Source of the DNA: Alphaproteobacteria bacterium
Lineage (GTDB): Bacteria; Pseudomonadota; Alphaproteobacteria; JAVJRE01
Length of the DNA: 64,000 bases
Direction of reading: 5' to 3'
Assembly: GCA_040218575.1 (NCBI GenBank)
Contig: JAVJRE010000001.1
Span: 248,001-312,000, forward strand
Below, in pieces: positions 35,926 through 46,945 of this stretch. The number at the start of each line of letters is the position of its first letter. Position 1 is the first letter of the stretch. The notes beneath the pieces are model-generated. The model had not been told where the DNA came from, did no database searches, and worked only from the letters and a program-made list of their open reading frames with translations. The translations under genes and the position numbers were made by a program.

Positions 35926-37251
35926 ATGGCCCTGATTCCCGCTGCCACCATACCGGTGCTGACCTGCAACATGGTCCGCAGCCTGGCCTTTGCGCCGCTC
36001 AGCACGATCCTGGTGCTCAATCTGACCCTGCTCGGGTTCGGCCCGCGCCCGGTGGCGTTGCTGACCATGGCCGGGACGGCCGGGCTCATTGTCGGCAGCT
36101 TCTTCTGCCACGCCATCATCAACCGTTACCGGCACTCCAACGCCTACGCGTTGTTCGCCGGGGTGATGAGCGTCGGCGCCATCCTCTACTGGATGCTGCC
36201 GCCGGCGCTGGCCTGGTACATGATCGCCTTCGGTATCGGCATGGCGTCTTTCGGCTCCGTCGTAGTGATCGAAAGCTGGCTGCAGGCCCTGTCGACCAAC
36301 GTCACCCGCGGCCGGGTCATGAGCCTGTACATGATCCTCGGCTCAATCGGATCAGTCGGCGGCAATCTGCTGGTGGATGTGTTCAAGCCGCAAACGGTGA
36401 CGCCGTTCCTGTTCGCGGTGGTGCTGGTGACGGTGTCGTCGGTTCCCATGCTGATGAACCGGCGGCGCATGCCGCCGGCGGTGGCGCCGAAGCGCATGAG
36501 TCCGCTTGGCCTGCTGAAGGTGTCGCCGCTGGCCGGGGTCAGCGCCGTGGTCAGCGGCCTGATGCAGAACGCCATGTGGGGCCTGATGCCGGTCTTCGCC
36601 CTGTCGCGGGACAATCTTATCGGTGGCGTCGGCCTGTTCATGGCCTGCTTCATCACGGGCGGCGTCCTGGCGCAATATCCGGTGGGCCGCCTGTCGGACC
36701 TGACCAGCCGGCGCTGGGTGCTGTTCGCCACCTATGCGGCAACCGGCAGCTTCGCTCTGGTGACCATCGCTCTGGGCGGCTTGTCGGTGACTCTGTTGCT
36801 GGTCCTGGTGGCTCTGACCAGTGGCGCCAGCGCCACGGTCTATCCCCAGGCGGCGGCCTATCTCAACGACTATCTCGATGAGTCCCAGCGTATCGGCGCC
36901 AGCGCCGGGTTCCTTCTGCTGTGGTCGGTGGGGGCCATTCTCGGCCCGCTGGGCGCCAGCGAGATGATGGAGCTGGCCGGACCGGCAGGGCTGTTCTGGT
37001 TCGTCGCCGCGGTGGCCGCCTGCGGTGCGCTCTATACCCTGCACCGCCGCTCGGTCCGCAGCGCGCCGCCGATCAGCGAATCTCCCCTGGCGCCGACGCC
37101 GCAGATGGCCCCGGCCGGCGCCGCCAATATCGTCGAGCCGGTTGTGGAGGAAGCGCCGCCGGCGGCGGCCGGCGACGGGGCTGAGCCGCCACACGGCCTG
37201 GCGCCGCCGGTGACCCGAGGTTTGCCGCGGCACGACGAAACGGCGCCCTAG
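35926..37251 (+). CDS. MFS transporter (YcaD-like), second of a tandem pair
   Basis: The 441-residue paralogue of the previous gene keeps VVIESWLQALSTNVTRGRVMSLYMI and AQYPVGRLSDLTSRRWVLF at matching positions, with twelve predicted membrane segments. Its ~75-residue cytoplasmic tail is rich in Pro, Ala and Glu (EEAPPAAAGDGAEPP) and differs from the other copy. Both sit between sdhB and mdh, within a TCA gene set, so a transported substrate related to central metabolism is conceivable but unproven. Confidence 0.85.
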   Translation: MALIPAATIPVLTCNMVRSLAFAPLSTILVLNLTLLGFGPRPVALLTMAGTAGLIVGSFFCHAIINRYRHSNAYALFAGVMSVGAILYWMLPPALAWYMIAFGIGMASFGSVVVIESWLQALSTNVTRGRVMSLYMILGSIGSVGGNLLVDVFKPQTVTPFLFAVVLVTVSSVPMLMNRRRMPPAVAPKRMSPLGLLKVSPLAGVSAVVSGLMQNAMWGLMPVFALSRDNLIGGVGLFMACFITGGVLAQYPVGRLSDLTSRRWVLFATYAATGSFALVTIALGGLSVTLLLVLVALTSGASATVYPQAAAYLNDYLDESQRIGASAGFLLLWSVGAILGPLGASEMMELAGPAGLFWFVAAVAACGALYTLHRRSVRSAPPISESPLAPTPQMAPAGAANIVEPVVEEAPPAAAGDGAEPPHGLAPPVTRGLPRHDETAP

Positions 37252-38346
<1,095 letters not shown>

Positions 38347-38353
38347 CGTCCAG

Positions 38354-38391
38354 CCGTCCGGCCGACCGCAACCGGTGGCCCTGCCGGACGG
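38354..38391 (+). terminator. Long inverted repeat after mdh
   Basis: CCGTCCGGC (38354-38362) and GCCGGACGG (38383-38391) form a perfect 9-bp stem with a 20-base loop, starting eight bases after the mdh stop. The T-tract is missing (GTGGTTCATGG follows only a few Ts), so it may be a Rho-assisted or weak terminator. Confidence 0.4.
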
Positions 38392-38440
38392 TGGTTCATG
38401 GTGACGGGTGTCCGGCTATCGCCGCTGTGCTAGGGTTTCC

Positions 38441-38458
38441 TTAACAATAAATGGTTAA
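38441..38458. promoter_or_regulatory. TTAA inverted repeat with a TTAACCAT half-site
   Basis: TTAAC (38441-38445) and GTTAA (38454-38458) form an inverted repeat with an eight-base spacer. Read on the minus strand, 38458-38451 is TTAACCAT, the eight-base form of the CtrA motif. The spacing between the TTAA words is ten, not seven, so it is a weaker case than the box at 17042. It lies 183 bases upstream of sucC. Confidence 0.3.
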
Positions 38459-38521
38459 CACCAGAGTGGGTGGTGGCTGATTGCCGGGCTGAACCGGGAC
38501 GAGAGCGGGGCTGTGGCCACG

Positions 38522-38586
38522 CCGGTCACGGTCCGGTCACGGTGCCGGGTTACGGGGTTCGGGGCCACGGCGTTCGGTGCCACGGG
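38522..38586. repeat. Short tandem repeats upstream of sucC
   Basis: CCGGTCACGGT is repeated without a break (38522-38532, 38533-38543). Fourteen bases on, a 15-base unit GTTCGGGGCCACGGC is followed by a 13/15 copy (38557-38571, 38572-38586). These lie 55-119 bases before the sucC ATG, in the probable promoter or leader. The rest of this 294-base gap shows no gene. Confidence 0.8.
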
Positions 38587-38640
38587 GCCAGATCACGAAC
38601 ACGGCCGGGTGTAGTGCCCGGATAGCAATACGGAGCAGGC

Positions 38641-39813
38641 ATGAACGTTCACGAATACCAGGCCAAGGCGCTTCTTGGCGGCTACGGCATCGGCCTGCTG
38701 CAGGGAGCCGTCGCCACCGACGGCGCCGCCGCGCGACAGGCGGCGGAAGCCATGGGCGGTGCCGTGTGGGCGGTCAAGGCCCAGATCCATGCGGGCGGCC
38801 GCGGCAAGGCTGGCGGCATCAAGCTGGCCCGCTCTGTCGCTGAGGTGGCCAGTGTCACCGACAGCCTGATCGGCCAGACGCTCAAGACCCATCAGACCGG
38901 CGAGCACGGCCGGCCGGTGCGGCTGGTTTATGTGGAGCAGGGCTGTGACATCGCCCGCGAGCTCTATGTGGGTCTGCTGCTGGACCGTGCGACCAGCCGC
39001 GTCACCTTCATGGCGTCGACCGAAGGCGGCATGGACATCGAGCAGGTGGCTCATGACACCCCGGAGAAAATCCAGCGGCTGAGCATCGATCCGGCCGCCG
39101 GCTTCATGCCGTTTCAGGGCCGCCGTCTCGCTTTCGGGCTGGGACTGGAAGGCAAGCAGGTCGGCGCGGCGGTGAAGCTTTTCGCCAATCTCTACCGGGC
39201 GTTTGTCGAGCTGGATGCCTCCATCATCGAGATCAACCCGCTGGTGGTCACCGGCGACGGCGCGCTGATCGCCCTCGACGCCAAGACGAACTTCGACGAC
39301 AACGCCCTGTTCCGCCACAAGGACGTGGCCGACCTGCGCGATCCGGAGGAAGAAGATCCGGCCGAGGTGGAAGCCAGCAAGCACGACCTGAACTATATCA
39401 AGCTGGACGGCTCCATCGGCTGCATGGTCAACGGCGCGGGCCTGGCCATGGCTACCATGGACATCATCAAGCTGTATGGCGGTGCGCCGGCCAACTTTCT
39501 TGATGTGGGCGGTGGCGCAACCACCGAGCGGGTCACCCAGGCGTTCAAGATTCTGTTAGCCGATGACGGTGTGCGCGGCATTCTGGTGAATATTTTCGGC
39601 GGCATCATGCGCTGCGATGTCATCGCCGAAGGAGTGGTGGCAGCGGCCCGCGAAGTGGACCTGGCGGTGCCGCTGGTGGTCCGCCTGGCCGGCACAAATG
39701 TGGACAAAGGGCAGAAGATCCTGGCCGAGTCGGGCCTGCCGATCATTAATGCCAGCGACCTGGACGACGCGGCGCGCAAGGCCGTGGCGGCGGTTGACGG
39801 GGAGACGGCCTGA
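38641..39813 (+). CDS. sucC: Succinate-CoA ligase (ADP/GDP-forming), beta subunit
   Basis: SucC, with SucD, converts succinyl-CoA to succinate with substrate-level phosphorylation. The 390-residue ATP-grasp subunit starts [17 protein letters not shown], has [17 protein letters not shown] and ends the domain with [18 protein letters not shown]. The length matches the family. It leads the sucC-sucD-sucA-sucB-lpd run. The sucD ATG shares one base with its TGA (TGATG). Confidence 0.97.
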   Translation: MNVHEYQAKALLGGYGIGLLQGAVATDGAAARQAAEAMGGAVWAVKAQIHAGGRGKAGGIKLARSVAEVASVTDSLIGQTLKTHQTGEHGRPVRLVYVEQGCDIARELYVGLLLDRATSRVTFMASTEGGMDIEQVAHDTPEKIQRLSIDPAAGFMPFQGRRLAFGLGLEGKQVGAAVKLFANLYRAFVELDASIIEINPLVVTGDGALIALDAKTNFDDNALFRHKDVADLRDPEEEDPAEVEASKHDLNYIKLDGSIGCMVNGAGLAMATMDIIKLYGGAPANFLDVGGGATTERVTQAFKILLADDGVRGILVNIFGGIMRCDVIAEGVVAAAREVDLAVPLVVRLAGTNVDKGQKILAESGLPIINASDLDDAARKAVAAVDGETA

Positions 39814-40706
39814 TGGCGGTTCTGATTAACGGTACAACACGGGTCATCTGCCAGGGCTTCACCGGCTCGCAGGGGACATTTCATTCCGAGCAGGCGATCG
39901 CCTATGGCACCCGCATGGTCGGCGGCGTGACGCCGGGCAAGGGTGGCAGCAGCCATCTGGACCTGCCGGTCTTCGATACAGTGGCCGAGGCGGTGGCCCG
40001 GACCGAGGCGACGGCCAGCGTGATCTATGTGCCGCCGCCCTTTGCCGCCGATGCAATTCTGGAGGCGGTGGACGCCCGCGTTGCGCTGATCGTGTGCATT
40101 ACCGAGGGTATTCCGGTGATGGACATGGTCCGGGTGAAGCGGGTGCTGGCCGGTTCCGGCAGTCGCCTGATCGGTCCCAACTGTCCGGGCGTCATAACGC
40201 CGACGGGGCCGGACGGTGGCTGCAAAATCGGCATTATGCCGGGTCATATTCATAAACGCGGCCGGGTCGGCATTGTTTCACGATCCGGCACACTGACCTA
40301 TGAGGCAGTGGCGCAGACCACCGCCGCCGGTCTCGGCCAGTCCACATGTATCGGTATCGGCGGCGATCCCGTCGCCGGCATGAACTTCATCGATGCGCTG
40401 GATCTTTTTCTCGGCGACCCTGAAACCGAAGGCATCGTCATGATCGGCGAGATCGGCGGCACGGCGGAGGAAGAGGCGGCGGCATTTCTGTCACGCAGCG
40501 CCGTCAAGAAGCCGGTGGTCGGCTTTATCGCCGGCCGCACAGCGCCGCCTGGCCGCCGCATGGGCCATGCGGGGGCGATTATCTCCGGTGGTCGCGGCGG
40601 CGCCGAGGAAAAGATCGAAGCCATGCGCCATGCGGGTATCGTTGTGGCGGAATCGCCCGCCGCCCTTGGCGGCACGATGCTTGAAGTCCTGGGCGGCCAG
40701 GGATAA
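39813..40706 (+). CDS. sucD: Succinate-CoA ligase (ADP/GDP-forming), alpha subunit
   Basis: The 297-residue CoA-binding subunit has [17 protein letters not shown], the [10 protein letters not shown] motif, [13 protein letters not shown] and the phosphohistidine loop [12 protein letters not shown]. It is coupled to sucC by the TGATG overlap, and sucA begins 20 bases after its stop. All motifs look intact. Confidence 0.97.
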   Translation: MAVLINGTTRVICQGFTGSQGTFHSEQAIAYGTRMVGGVTPGKGGSSHLDLPVFDTVAEAVARTEATASVIYVPPPFAADAILEAVDARVALIVCITEGIPVMDMVRVKRVLAGSGSRLIGPNCPGVITPTGPDGGCKIGIMPGHIHKRGRVGIVSRSGTLTYEAVAQTTAAGLGQSTCIGIGGDPVAGMNFIDALDLFLGDPETEGIVMIGEIGGTAEEEAAAFLSRSAVKKPVVGFIAGRTAPPGRRMGHAGAIISGGRGGAEEKIEAMRHAGIVVAESPAALGGTMLEVLGGQG

Positions 40707-40726
40707 TCGGGCGGACCGGCGACGTC

Positions 40727-43642
40727 ATGGCCCACAGCAGCGATGAAGCCACCATTCTGTCCGGCGTCAATGCCGAGTTCATCGCCGGACTCTATGCCCG
40801 CTGGCTGGATGATCCGGCCGGAGTGGACGATAGCTGGGCGGCGTTCTTCGCTGACCTGAAGGACGATTCCCATACTTTGCTGCGCGAACTCTCCGGCGCA
40901 AGCTGGACGCCTCCGCATATGGCGCAGTACCGGCCGGCCAATGGCGAGCTGGCAGCGCGCCCGTCCGCCACCGCGCCACCCCTGTCGCCGTCCGTTTCCG
41001 GTGTCATGGCGACGCCGCGCTCGTTTGCCGAAGCGCTGGCCAACCCCGAGATCAAGGCGGCGCTGGACCGCACCCTGGCCGCCATCTGGTTGATCCGCAG
41101 TTATCGCGTGCGCGGTCATCTGGAAGCCGATCTCGACCCGTTGCAGATGGCGGAACGCGAGGACCATCCGGACCTGCGCTATCAGACCTATGGACTGAGT
41201 GAAGCCGATCTCGACAAGCCAGTCTATCTGGCGGGCGTCATGGGGCTGGAGACGGCAACCCTGCGGCAGGTGCTGGAGGTTCTGCGCGAGACTTACTGCG
41301 GCACTATCGGTGTCGAGTACATGCACATTCAGGATCTGGACAAGCGGCGCTGGGTCGAGCAGCGGGCCGAAGCCAGCCGCAACAAGACCTACCTCAACGA
41401 GACTCAGAAACGCCGCGTCCTGGAGCGCCTGATCGAGGCCGAGACCTTTGAGCGCTTCCTTGACCGGAAATATGTGGGCACCAAGCGTTTCGGTCTTGAC
41501 GGCGGCGAAGCCATGGTCGCTGGCCTGACCGCCATTCTGCGCGCCGGTACGGAGGTGGGCGTCGGCGAAGTGGTCATTGGCATGAGCCACCGTGGCCGGC
41601 TCAACGTCCTGGCCAATGTTCTGCACAAGCCTTATGAGCTGATATTCTCTGAGTTTCAGGGCGGCGCCCACTATGCCGGCGACGTCCAGGGTTCAGGCGA
41701 CGTGAAGTATCACCTGGGCACCTCGACCGACCGTGAGTTTGACGGCAAGAAACTGCACATTTCGCTATCGGCCAATCCATCGCACCTGGAGGCGGTGGAC
41801 CCGGTGGTGCTGGGCAAGGTGCGGGCTAAGCAGGCGCAGTGGAAAGACTCTGAGCGGGCCAAGGTCATGGGGATTGTCATTCATGGCGACGCGGCCTTCG
41901 CCGGTCAGGGCCTGGTGGCCGAAACTCTCGATCTGTCCGGTCTCAAGGGCTATGAGGTGGGCGGCACCATCCACTTCATCATCAACAACCAGATCGGCTT
42001 TACCACCGCGCCGAAGCAACAGCGGTCCTCACCTTATTGTTCGGACGTGGCGAAGGGTGTGCAGGCGCCGATTTTCCACGTCAATGGAGATGATCCGGAA
42101 GCGGTGGTGCACGTCTGCCGGATGGCGGTGGAATACCGTCAGCGCTTTGGCAGCGATGTGGTCATCGACATGTTCTGTTATCGCCGCCATGGCCACAATG
42201 AGGGCGATGAACCGACCTTTACGCAGCCGCTGATGTATAAGCAAATCGCCACGCACAAGCCGGTGACGAAAGTTTATGGTCAGCGGCTGGTGGCCGAAGG
42301 CCTGGTCGCCGAAAGCGATCTTGAGGGTCTTGTCTCCGCATTTGAGGACCGCCTCAACCAGGCCTTTGACGCCGCGGTAAACTACCGGCCCAACCGGGCG
42401 GACTGGCTGGAAGGCGCATGGTCCAAGATGAAGCCGCCGGCGGACGGGCCACGGCGCGGCCGCACCGGCGTTGACATCAGCGAATTGCGGGCCATTGGCC
42501 GCCAACTCACCACCCCGCCGCATCGGCTGAATGTTCACCGCAACATCCGCCGCCAGCTCGACGCCAAGCACCGGGCCATCGATGAAGGCGCGCCTATTGA
42601 CTGGGCGTTGGGCGAGGCGCTGGCCTTCGGCACTCTGGTGCGAGAGGGCGTGACGGTCCGTCTGTCGGGTCAGGACAGCGGGCGCGGTACATTCAGCCAC
42701 CGTCATTCGGTGCTGGTGGATCAGGAGACCGAAGAGAAATTCGTTCCTTTGAACAACCTGCAGGGCGCCACTGGCGTTTTCGAGGTGGTGGACAGCCCGC
42801 TGTCGGAGGCCGGCGTACTGGGGTTCGAGTACGGCTTCACCCTGGCCGACCCCGGCGCCCTGGTGCTGTGGGAGGCGCAGTTCGGCGATTTTGCCAATGG
42901 CGCTCAGGTCATCATTGACCAGTTCATCAGCGCCGGCGAAGCCAAGTGGCTGCGCATGAGCGGACTGGTGATGCTGCTTCCGCACGGCTATGAAGGCCAG
43001 GGGCCGGAGCATTCCTCAGCCCGACTGGAGCGCTTTCTGCAGTTGTGCGCCGAAGACAATATGCAGGTGGTCAACTGCACCACGCCGGCCAACTTCTTCC
43101 ATGTGCTGCGGCGACAGATGCACCGTGACTTCCGCAAGCCGCTGATTGTCATGACGCCAAAGTCGCTATTGCGTCACCGCCGCGCCGTTTCCACACTCGA
43201 CGACATGGGTCCGGACAGCACGTTTCATCGTGTTCTCTTCGGCGGAACATCCGAGGACACACCCGGCAACGAGAAAACCCGGCGCGTCGTGTTGTGCAGC
43301 GGCAAGGTCTATTATGATCTGCTGGCGGAACAGGAAAAACGTGAGACCGGGGACATTCTTATCCTGCGTCTGGAACAGCTCTATCCGTTCCCCGATGATG
43401 TGTTGCGTGACGTGTTTGCCAAGTGCAGCAAGGCAGAAATCATCTGGTGCCAGGAGGAGCCACGCAACATGGGCGCCTGGACATTCGTTGCCCCGTTGAT
43501 CGAGGAGACGGCGCTGGCGGTCGATCACACTATGCCCCGGCCACGTTATGTGGGTCGTGCCGCCGCCGCCGCACCGGCCACCGGCCTGCTGTCACGCCAT
43601 AACAAGGAGCAGGCCACGCTGGTCAGCGAGGCCCTGTCATGA
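40727..43642 (+). CDS. sucA: 2-oxoglutarate dehydrogenase, E1 component
   Basis: SucA is the thiamine-diphosphate-dependent decarboxylase that feeds succinyl groups to SucB lipoate. The 971-residue chain has the E1 N-terminal region (FIAGLYARWLDDPAGVDDSWAAFF-type), GMSHRGRLNVLANVL, the ThDP region VIDMFCYRRHGHNEGDEPTF and the transketolase-type second half (LLPHGYEGQGPEHSSARLERFLQL). The last codons and the stop lie inside a perfect 17-base tandem duplication (43628-43661). It is 75 bases before sucB. Confidence 0.97.
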   Translation: MAHSSDEATILSGVNAEFIAGLYARWLDDPAGVDDSWAAFFADLKDDSHTLLRELSGASWTPPHMAQYRPANGELAARPSATAPPLSPSVSGVMATPRSFAEALANPEIKAALDRTLAAIWLIRSYRVRGHLEADLDPLQMAEREDHPDLRYQTYGLSEADLDKPVYLAGVMGLETATLRQVLEVLRETYCGTIGVEYMHIQDLDKRRWVEQRAEASRNKTYLNETQKRRVLERLIEAETFERFLDRKYVGTKRFGLDGGEAMVAGLTAILRAGTEVGVGEVVIGMSHRGRLNVLANVLHKPYELIFSEFQGGAHYAGDVQGSGDVKYHLGTSTDREFDGKKLHISLSANPSHLEAVDPVVLGKVRAKQAQWKDSERAKVMGIVIHGDAAFAGQGLVAETLDLSGLKGYEVGGTIHFIINNQIGFTTAPKQQRSSPYCSDVAKGVQAPIFHVNGDDPEAVVHVCRMAVEYRQRFGSDVVIDMFCYRRHGHNEGDEPTFTQPLMYKQIATHKPVTKVYGQRLVAEGLVAESDLEGLVSAFEDRLNQAFDAAVNYRPNRADWLEGAWSKMKPPADGPRRGRTGVDISELRAIGRQLTTPPHRLNVHRNIRRQLDAKHRAIDEGAPIDWALGEALAFGTLVREGVTVRLSGQDSGRGTFSHRHSVLVDQETEEKFVPLNNLQGATGVFEVVDSPLSEAGVLGFEYGFTLADPGALVLWEAQFGDFANGAQVIIDQFISAGEAKWLRMSGLVMLLPHGYEGQGPEHSSARLERFLQLCAEDNMQVVNCTTPANFFHVLRRQMHRDFRKPLIVMTPKSLLRHRRAVSTLDDMGPDSTFHRVLFGGTSEDTPGNEKTRRVVLCSGKVYYDLLAEQEKRETGDILILRLEQLYPFPDDVLRDVFAKCSKAEIIWCQEEPRNMGAWTFVAPLIEETALAVDHTMPRPRYVGRAAAAAPATGLLSRHNKEQATLVSEALS

Positions 43643-43661
43643 GTGAGGCCCTGTCATGAGT
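43628..43661 (+). repeat. Perfect 17-bp tandem duplication at the sucA stop codon
   Basis: GAGGCCCTGTCATGAGT occurs twice in direct contact (43628-43644, 43645-43661). The first copy contains the last sucA codons and its TGA; the second repeats the same sequence just after the stop. The copies are identical, which suggests a recent slippage event. The shift of 17 means the second copy is out of the sucA frame. Confidence 0.95.
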
Positions 43662-43717
43662 GCCCATCGTCTGGTTCGTGACCTCCATTCCTCCAGCCAC
43701 ACAAGGGAGACGGCATC

Positions 43718-45076
43718 ATGACCGTCGACATCAAGGTTCCCGCCCTCGGTGAATCGGTGACCGAGGCGACCATTGCCAAGTGGCTCAAGGCAGTTGGCGA
43801 CGCGGTCGGCCAGGACGAACCCCTGGTGGAGCTGGAAACCGACAAGGTGACGGTGGAAGTGCCGGCGGCGCAGGCTGGCGTTCTGCAGGAGATTGTCGCC
43901 GACGAGGGAACGACAGTGGAGGTCGGCAGCCTGCTGGGGCGGCTTGGCGACGGGGCGGCGTCCGCCGCAGCGGGCGATAGCAAACCGGCCGGGGCCGTGC
44001 CCAATGGCGATGCCAGCGTTGCGCCGACCCGGAGCAAACCGGCGGCAGCGGCGACGGATGGGGCAAAGGACCGTCCGGCGGAAGCCAAAGCGGCGCAGCC
44101 CGCCGCGCCGTCCGGCTCACCGGCAGATCTGCCACTGGCGCCGTCGGTCCGCCGGCTGATCGACGAGCATCACCTGGACCCCGCGACCATTACCGCCAGC
44201 GGCAAGGACGGTCGTCTGACCAAGGGCGACGTGCTGACTTATCTGGAGACGGCGAAGGCCGGCAGCAAGGCGCCGGATACGGAAAAGACGGCCGGGCCCG
44301 CTGCCGGCGTATCCGCCCCACCGGCCGCCCCATCGGCCCAAGCCCGCGCACCGGCCACGTCGGCCCGGCCGGCCGCCGAGCGCGAAGAGCGGGTGCCCAT
44401 GACCCGCCTGCGCAAACGCGTCGCCGAACGCCTGAAGGAAGCGCAGAACACCGCCGCCATGTTGTCCACCTTTAACGAGGCGGACATGTCAGCGGTGATG
44501 GCCATGCGCGCGCGCTTCCGCGACAGCTTTGAGAAGCGCCACGGCGTGCGCCTTGGCTTCATGAGCATTTTCGTGAAAGCGGCGGTGGAGGCTCTGCGCG
44601 AGCTGCCGGCGGTCAATGCCGAGATTGACGGCGAGGACATCGTCTACAAGAACCACTATGACATTGGTGTTGCGGTTTCCACCGACAATGGCCTGGTGGT
44701 GCCGGTGCTGCGCGATGCCGACCAGATGAGCTTCGCCGATATCGAAAAGACCATCGGCGACTATGCCCGCCGCGCCCGCGATGGAAAGCTGAAGCTGGAC
44801 GAGCTGTCCGGCGGCACCTTCACCATCACCAATGGCGGCGTCTTCGGTTCGCTGCTGAGTACGCCTATCCTCAATCCGCCGCAGTCGGGCATTCTTGGCA
44901 TGCACAAGATCCAGGAGCGGCCGATCGTCGTCGATGGCCAGGTGGTGGTCCGGCCGATGATGTATCTGGCGATGAGCTATGACCACCGCATTGTCGATGG
45001 CCGGGAGGCGGTGACCTTCCTGGTGCGCATCAAGGACATGATCGAAGACCCGGAGCGCCTGCTGATCGCCATGTAA
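43718..45076 (+). CDS. sucB: 2-oxoglutarate dehydrogenase, E2 dihydrolipoyl succinyltransferase
   Basis: The 452-residue E2 core has one N-terminal lipoyl domain (lysine in [14 protein letters not shown]), an Ala/Pro-rich linker (about 85-140), the peripheral-subunit-binding domain ([17 protein letters not shown]), a second Ala/Pro-rich linker, and the catalytic domain with [24 protein letters not shown] and the active-site [22 protein letters not shown] precedes the ATG. The order sucA-sucB-lpd supplies the whole complex. Confidence 0.97.
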   Translation: MTVDIKVPALGESVTEATIAKWLKAVGDAVGQDEPLVELETDKVTVEVPAAQAGVLQEIVADEGTTVEVGSLLGRLGDGAASAAAGDSKPAGAVPNGDASVAPTRSKPAAAATDGAKDRPAEAKAAQPAAPSGSPADLPLAPSVRRLIDEHHLDPATITASGKDGRLTKGDVLTYLETAKAGSKAPDTEKTAGPAAGVSAPPAAPSAQARAPATSARPAAEREERVPMTRLRKRVAERLKEAQNTAAMLSTFNEADMSAVMAMRARFRDSFEKRHGVRLGFMSIFVKAAVEALRELPAVNAEIDGEDIVYKNHYDIGVAVSTDNGLVVPVLRDADQMSFADIEKTIGDYARRARDGKLKLDELSGGTFTITNGGVFGSLLSTPILNPPQSGILGMHKIQERPIVVDGQVVVRPMMYLAMSYDHRIVDGREAVTFLVRIKDMIEDPERLLIAM

Positions 45077-45152
45077 GGTCAGACGGGCCACGGGGCTCAA
45101 CATTCCGGCAGCGGGGACCATCCCTGTGCCGTCGCCGGCGAAAGGACGTGAC

Positions 45153-46565
45153 ATGGCGCAGTCCCACGATCTGGTCATTATCGGCGGCGGGCCGGGCGGC
45201 TATGTCTGTGCCATTCGTGCCGCCCAGCTGGGGCTGGACGTCGCCTGTGTTGAGAAGACGCCGAACCTTGGCGGCGTTTGCCTCAATGTAGGCTGCATCC
45301 CGTCCAAGGCCTTGCTTCATTCCTCGCGCCTCTATGCGGAGATCCGTGACGGCTTGTCCGAGCACGGTATCACCGCCACGGCGAAGCTGGACCTCGCTGC
45401 CATGATGGCGCGCAAGGAGCGGGTGGTGGACAGCCTGGCGCGCGGTGTCGAGGGCCTGTTCAAGAAGAACAAGGTGACGCGCTATGACGGGGTCGCCCAT
45501 CTGGCCGGCAAGGGTCGGGTGGCCATCGAGGGCGGGCCGACCCTGCAGGCGGACAGCATCGCTATCGCCACGGGCTCGACGCCGGTGGCGCTGCCCGGTC
45601 TGGCGTTCGACGAGAAACGCATCCTGTCGTCCACCGGCGCGCTTTCCCTGGAAAAAGTGCCGAAGCATCTGGCGGTGATCGGCGGCGGTTATATCGGTCT
45701 GGAGATGGGATCCGTATGGCGCCGGCTTGGCGCCCAGGTGACGGTCATCGAAATGCTGGATGGGATTCTACCGGGTATGGACCGTGAGGTGGCGAGGGTC
45801 ATGCGCCGGGCTCTCGAAAAGCAGGGTGTGACCTTCCGGCTGGCGACCCGCGTGAGTGAGGCGAAGGCGGGGCGCGGCGGCCTGCGCCTGTCGCTGGCGG
45901 CGGCCGGTGACGGCGGCACAGGGGCGAAGGCGGACGGGCCGGACACGCTGGCAGTGGATGGCGTACTGGTGGCCGTGGGCCGCAAGCCGGTCAGCGATGG
46001 CCTTGGGCTGGAGGCGGCTGGCGTGGAAACCGATGGGCGCGGTTTCATTACGGTCAGTGACGGCTTTCGCACGTCAGCCGACGATGTCTATGCCATTGGC
46101 GACGTTATCGGTGGACCCATGCTGGCGCACAAGGCCGAGGAGGAAGGGGTGGCACTGGCCGAACGGCTGGCCGGTCTGCCCGGCCATGTGAACTACGCCA
46201 CCGTGCCGGGCGTGGTTTACACCCACCCCGAGGCGGCCACCGTCGGTCGCAGCGAAGAGGCCCTGAAAGAGGCAGGCATCGCCTATACTGTAGGGAAGTT
46301 TCCCTTCACCGCATCGAGTCGTGCCCGTGCGGTCGGCGAGAGCGAGGGGCTGGTCAAGATTCTGGCCGATGCGAAGAGTGATCGCATCCTCGGCTGTCAC
46401 ATCGTCGGTCCCGATGCCGGCACCCTGATACACGAGGCGGTCATGGCCATGGAGTTCGACGGTAGCGCCGAGGACGTGGCGCGTGCCTTCCACGCCCACC
46501 CGACGCTGAACGAGTCGGTGAAGGAAGCCGCTCTCGCCGTGGCCGGGCGGGCCATTCACATCTGA
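45153..46565 (+). CDS. lpd: Dihydrolipoyl dehydrogenase (E3)
   Basis: E3 reoxidises dihydrolipoamide on SucB, passing electrons to NAD through FAD. The 470-residue product has the FAD motif IIGGGPGGYVCAIRAA, the redox disulfide in GGVCLNVGCIPSKALL, the NAD motif VIGGGYIGLEMGSVW and the catalytic HAHPTLNE near the end. The start is the ATG at 45153 with AAAGGA upstream; an in-frame ATG at 45126 is less likely. A short Gly/Ala-rich insertion (AAAGDGGTGAKADGP) lies in the NAD domain. Confidence 0.97.
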   Translation: MAQSHDLVIIGGGPGGYVCAIRAAQLGLDVACVEKTPNLGGVCLNVGCIPSKALLHSSRLYAEIRDGLSEHGITATAKLDLAAMMARKERVVDSLARGVEGLFKKNKVTRYDGVAHLAGKGRVAIEGGPTLQADSIAIATGSTPVALPGLAFDEKRILSSTGALSLEKVPKHLAVIGGGYIGLEMGSVWRRLGAQVTVIEMLDGILPGMDREVARVMRRALEKQGVTFRLATRVSEAKAGRGGLRLSLAAAGDGGTGAKADGPDTLAVDGVLVAVGRKPVSDGLGLEAAGVETDGRGFITVSDGFRTSADDVYAIGDVIGGPMLAHKAEEEGVALAERLAGLPGHVNYATVPGVVYTHPEAATVGRSEEALKEAGIAYTVGKFPFTASSRARAVGESEGLVKILADAKSDRILGCHIVGPDAGTLIHEAVMAMEFDGSAEDVARAFHAHPTLNESVKEAALAVAGRAIHI

Positions 46566-46576
46566 GCCGCCGGGCC

Positions 46577-46945
46577 GTGGCCCGCCAGCGACGCAACGGC
46601 GCACGGGAGCGGGCGACACGCCTGCGCATCCGACGCATGTCGCAGTTGCGCTATGTGTCGACAGTGGCGGCGGCCTGGGGCTTTCTGTTGCTGGGCGTGG
46701 CCGGGCTGGTGCTGCCGATCCTGCAAGGGGTGTTCTTCCTGCTGGTGGGGCTGGCCCTGCTGGCCACAGTGTCGCCACGCGCCGCCCGCTGGCAGGAACG
46801 CCTGCGGCACCGCTATCCCAGCCTGTCCGGGCGTATGGACAAGGCGATCGACCAGGCCACCCATACGGCCCGGCGCATTGGGCGGCGCTTCAACGGCCTG
46901 ACCGAGCGGGGTGCTGTCGACCGCAAAGCGGGCGACGGATCGTGA
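46577..46945 (+). CDS. Small membrane protein, PGPGW-like
   Basis: The 122-residue protein starts with a basic stretch, then has two hydrophobic segments in WGFLLLGVAGLVLPILQGVFFLLVGLALLA-type sequence (residues about 34-63), like the PGPGW family of putative transmembrane proteins, followed by a basic tail (SPRAARWQERLRHRYP). The function is unknown. The start appears to be a GTG at 46577; an ATG at 46637 would remove the basic N-terminus. It lies 11 bases after lpd, and its TGA overlaps the next GTG. Confidence 0.7.
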   Translation: MARQRRNGARERATRLRIRRMSQLRYVSTVAAAWGFLLLGVAGLVLPILQGVFFLLVGLALLATVSPRAARWQERLRHRYPSLSGRMDKAIDQATHTARRIGRRFNGLTERGAVDRKAGDGS

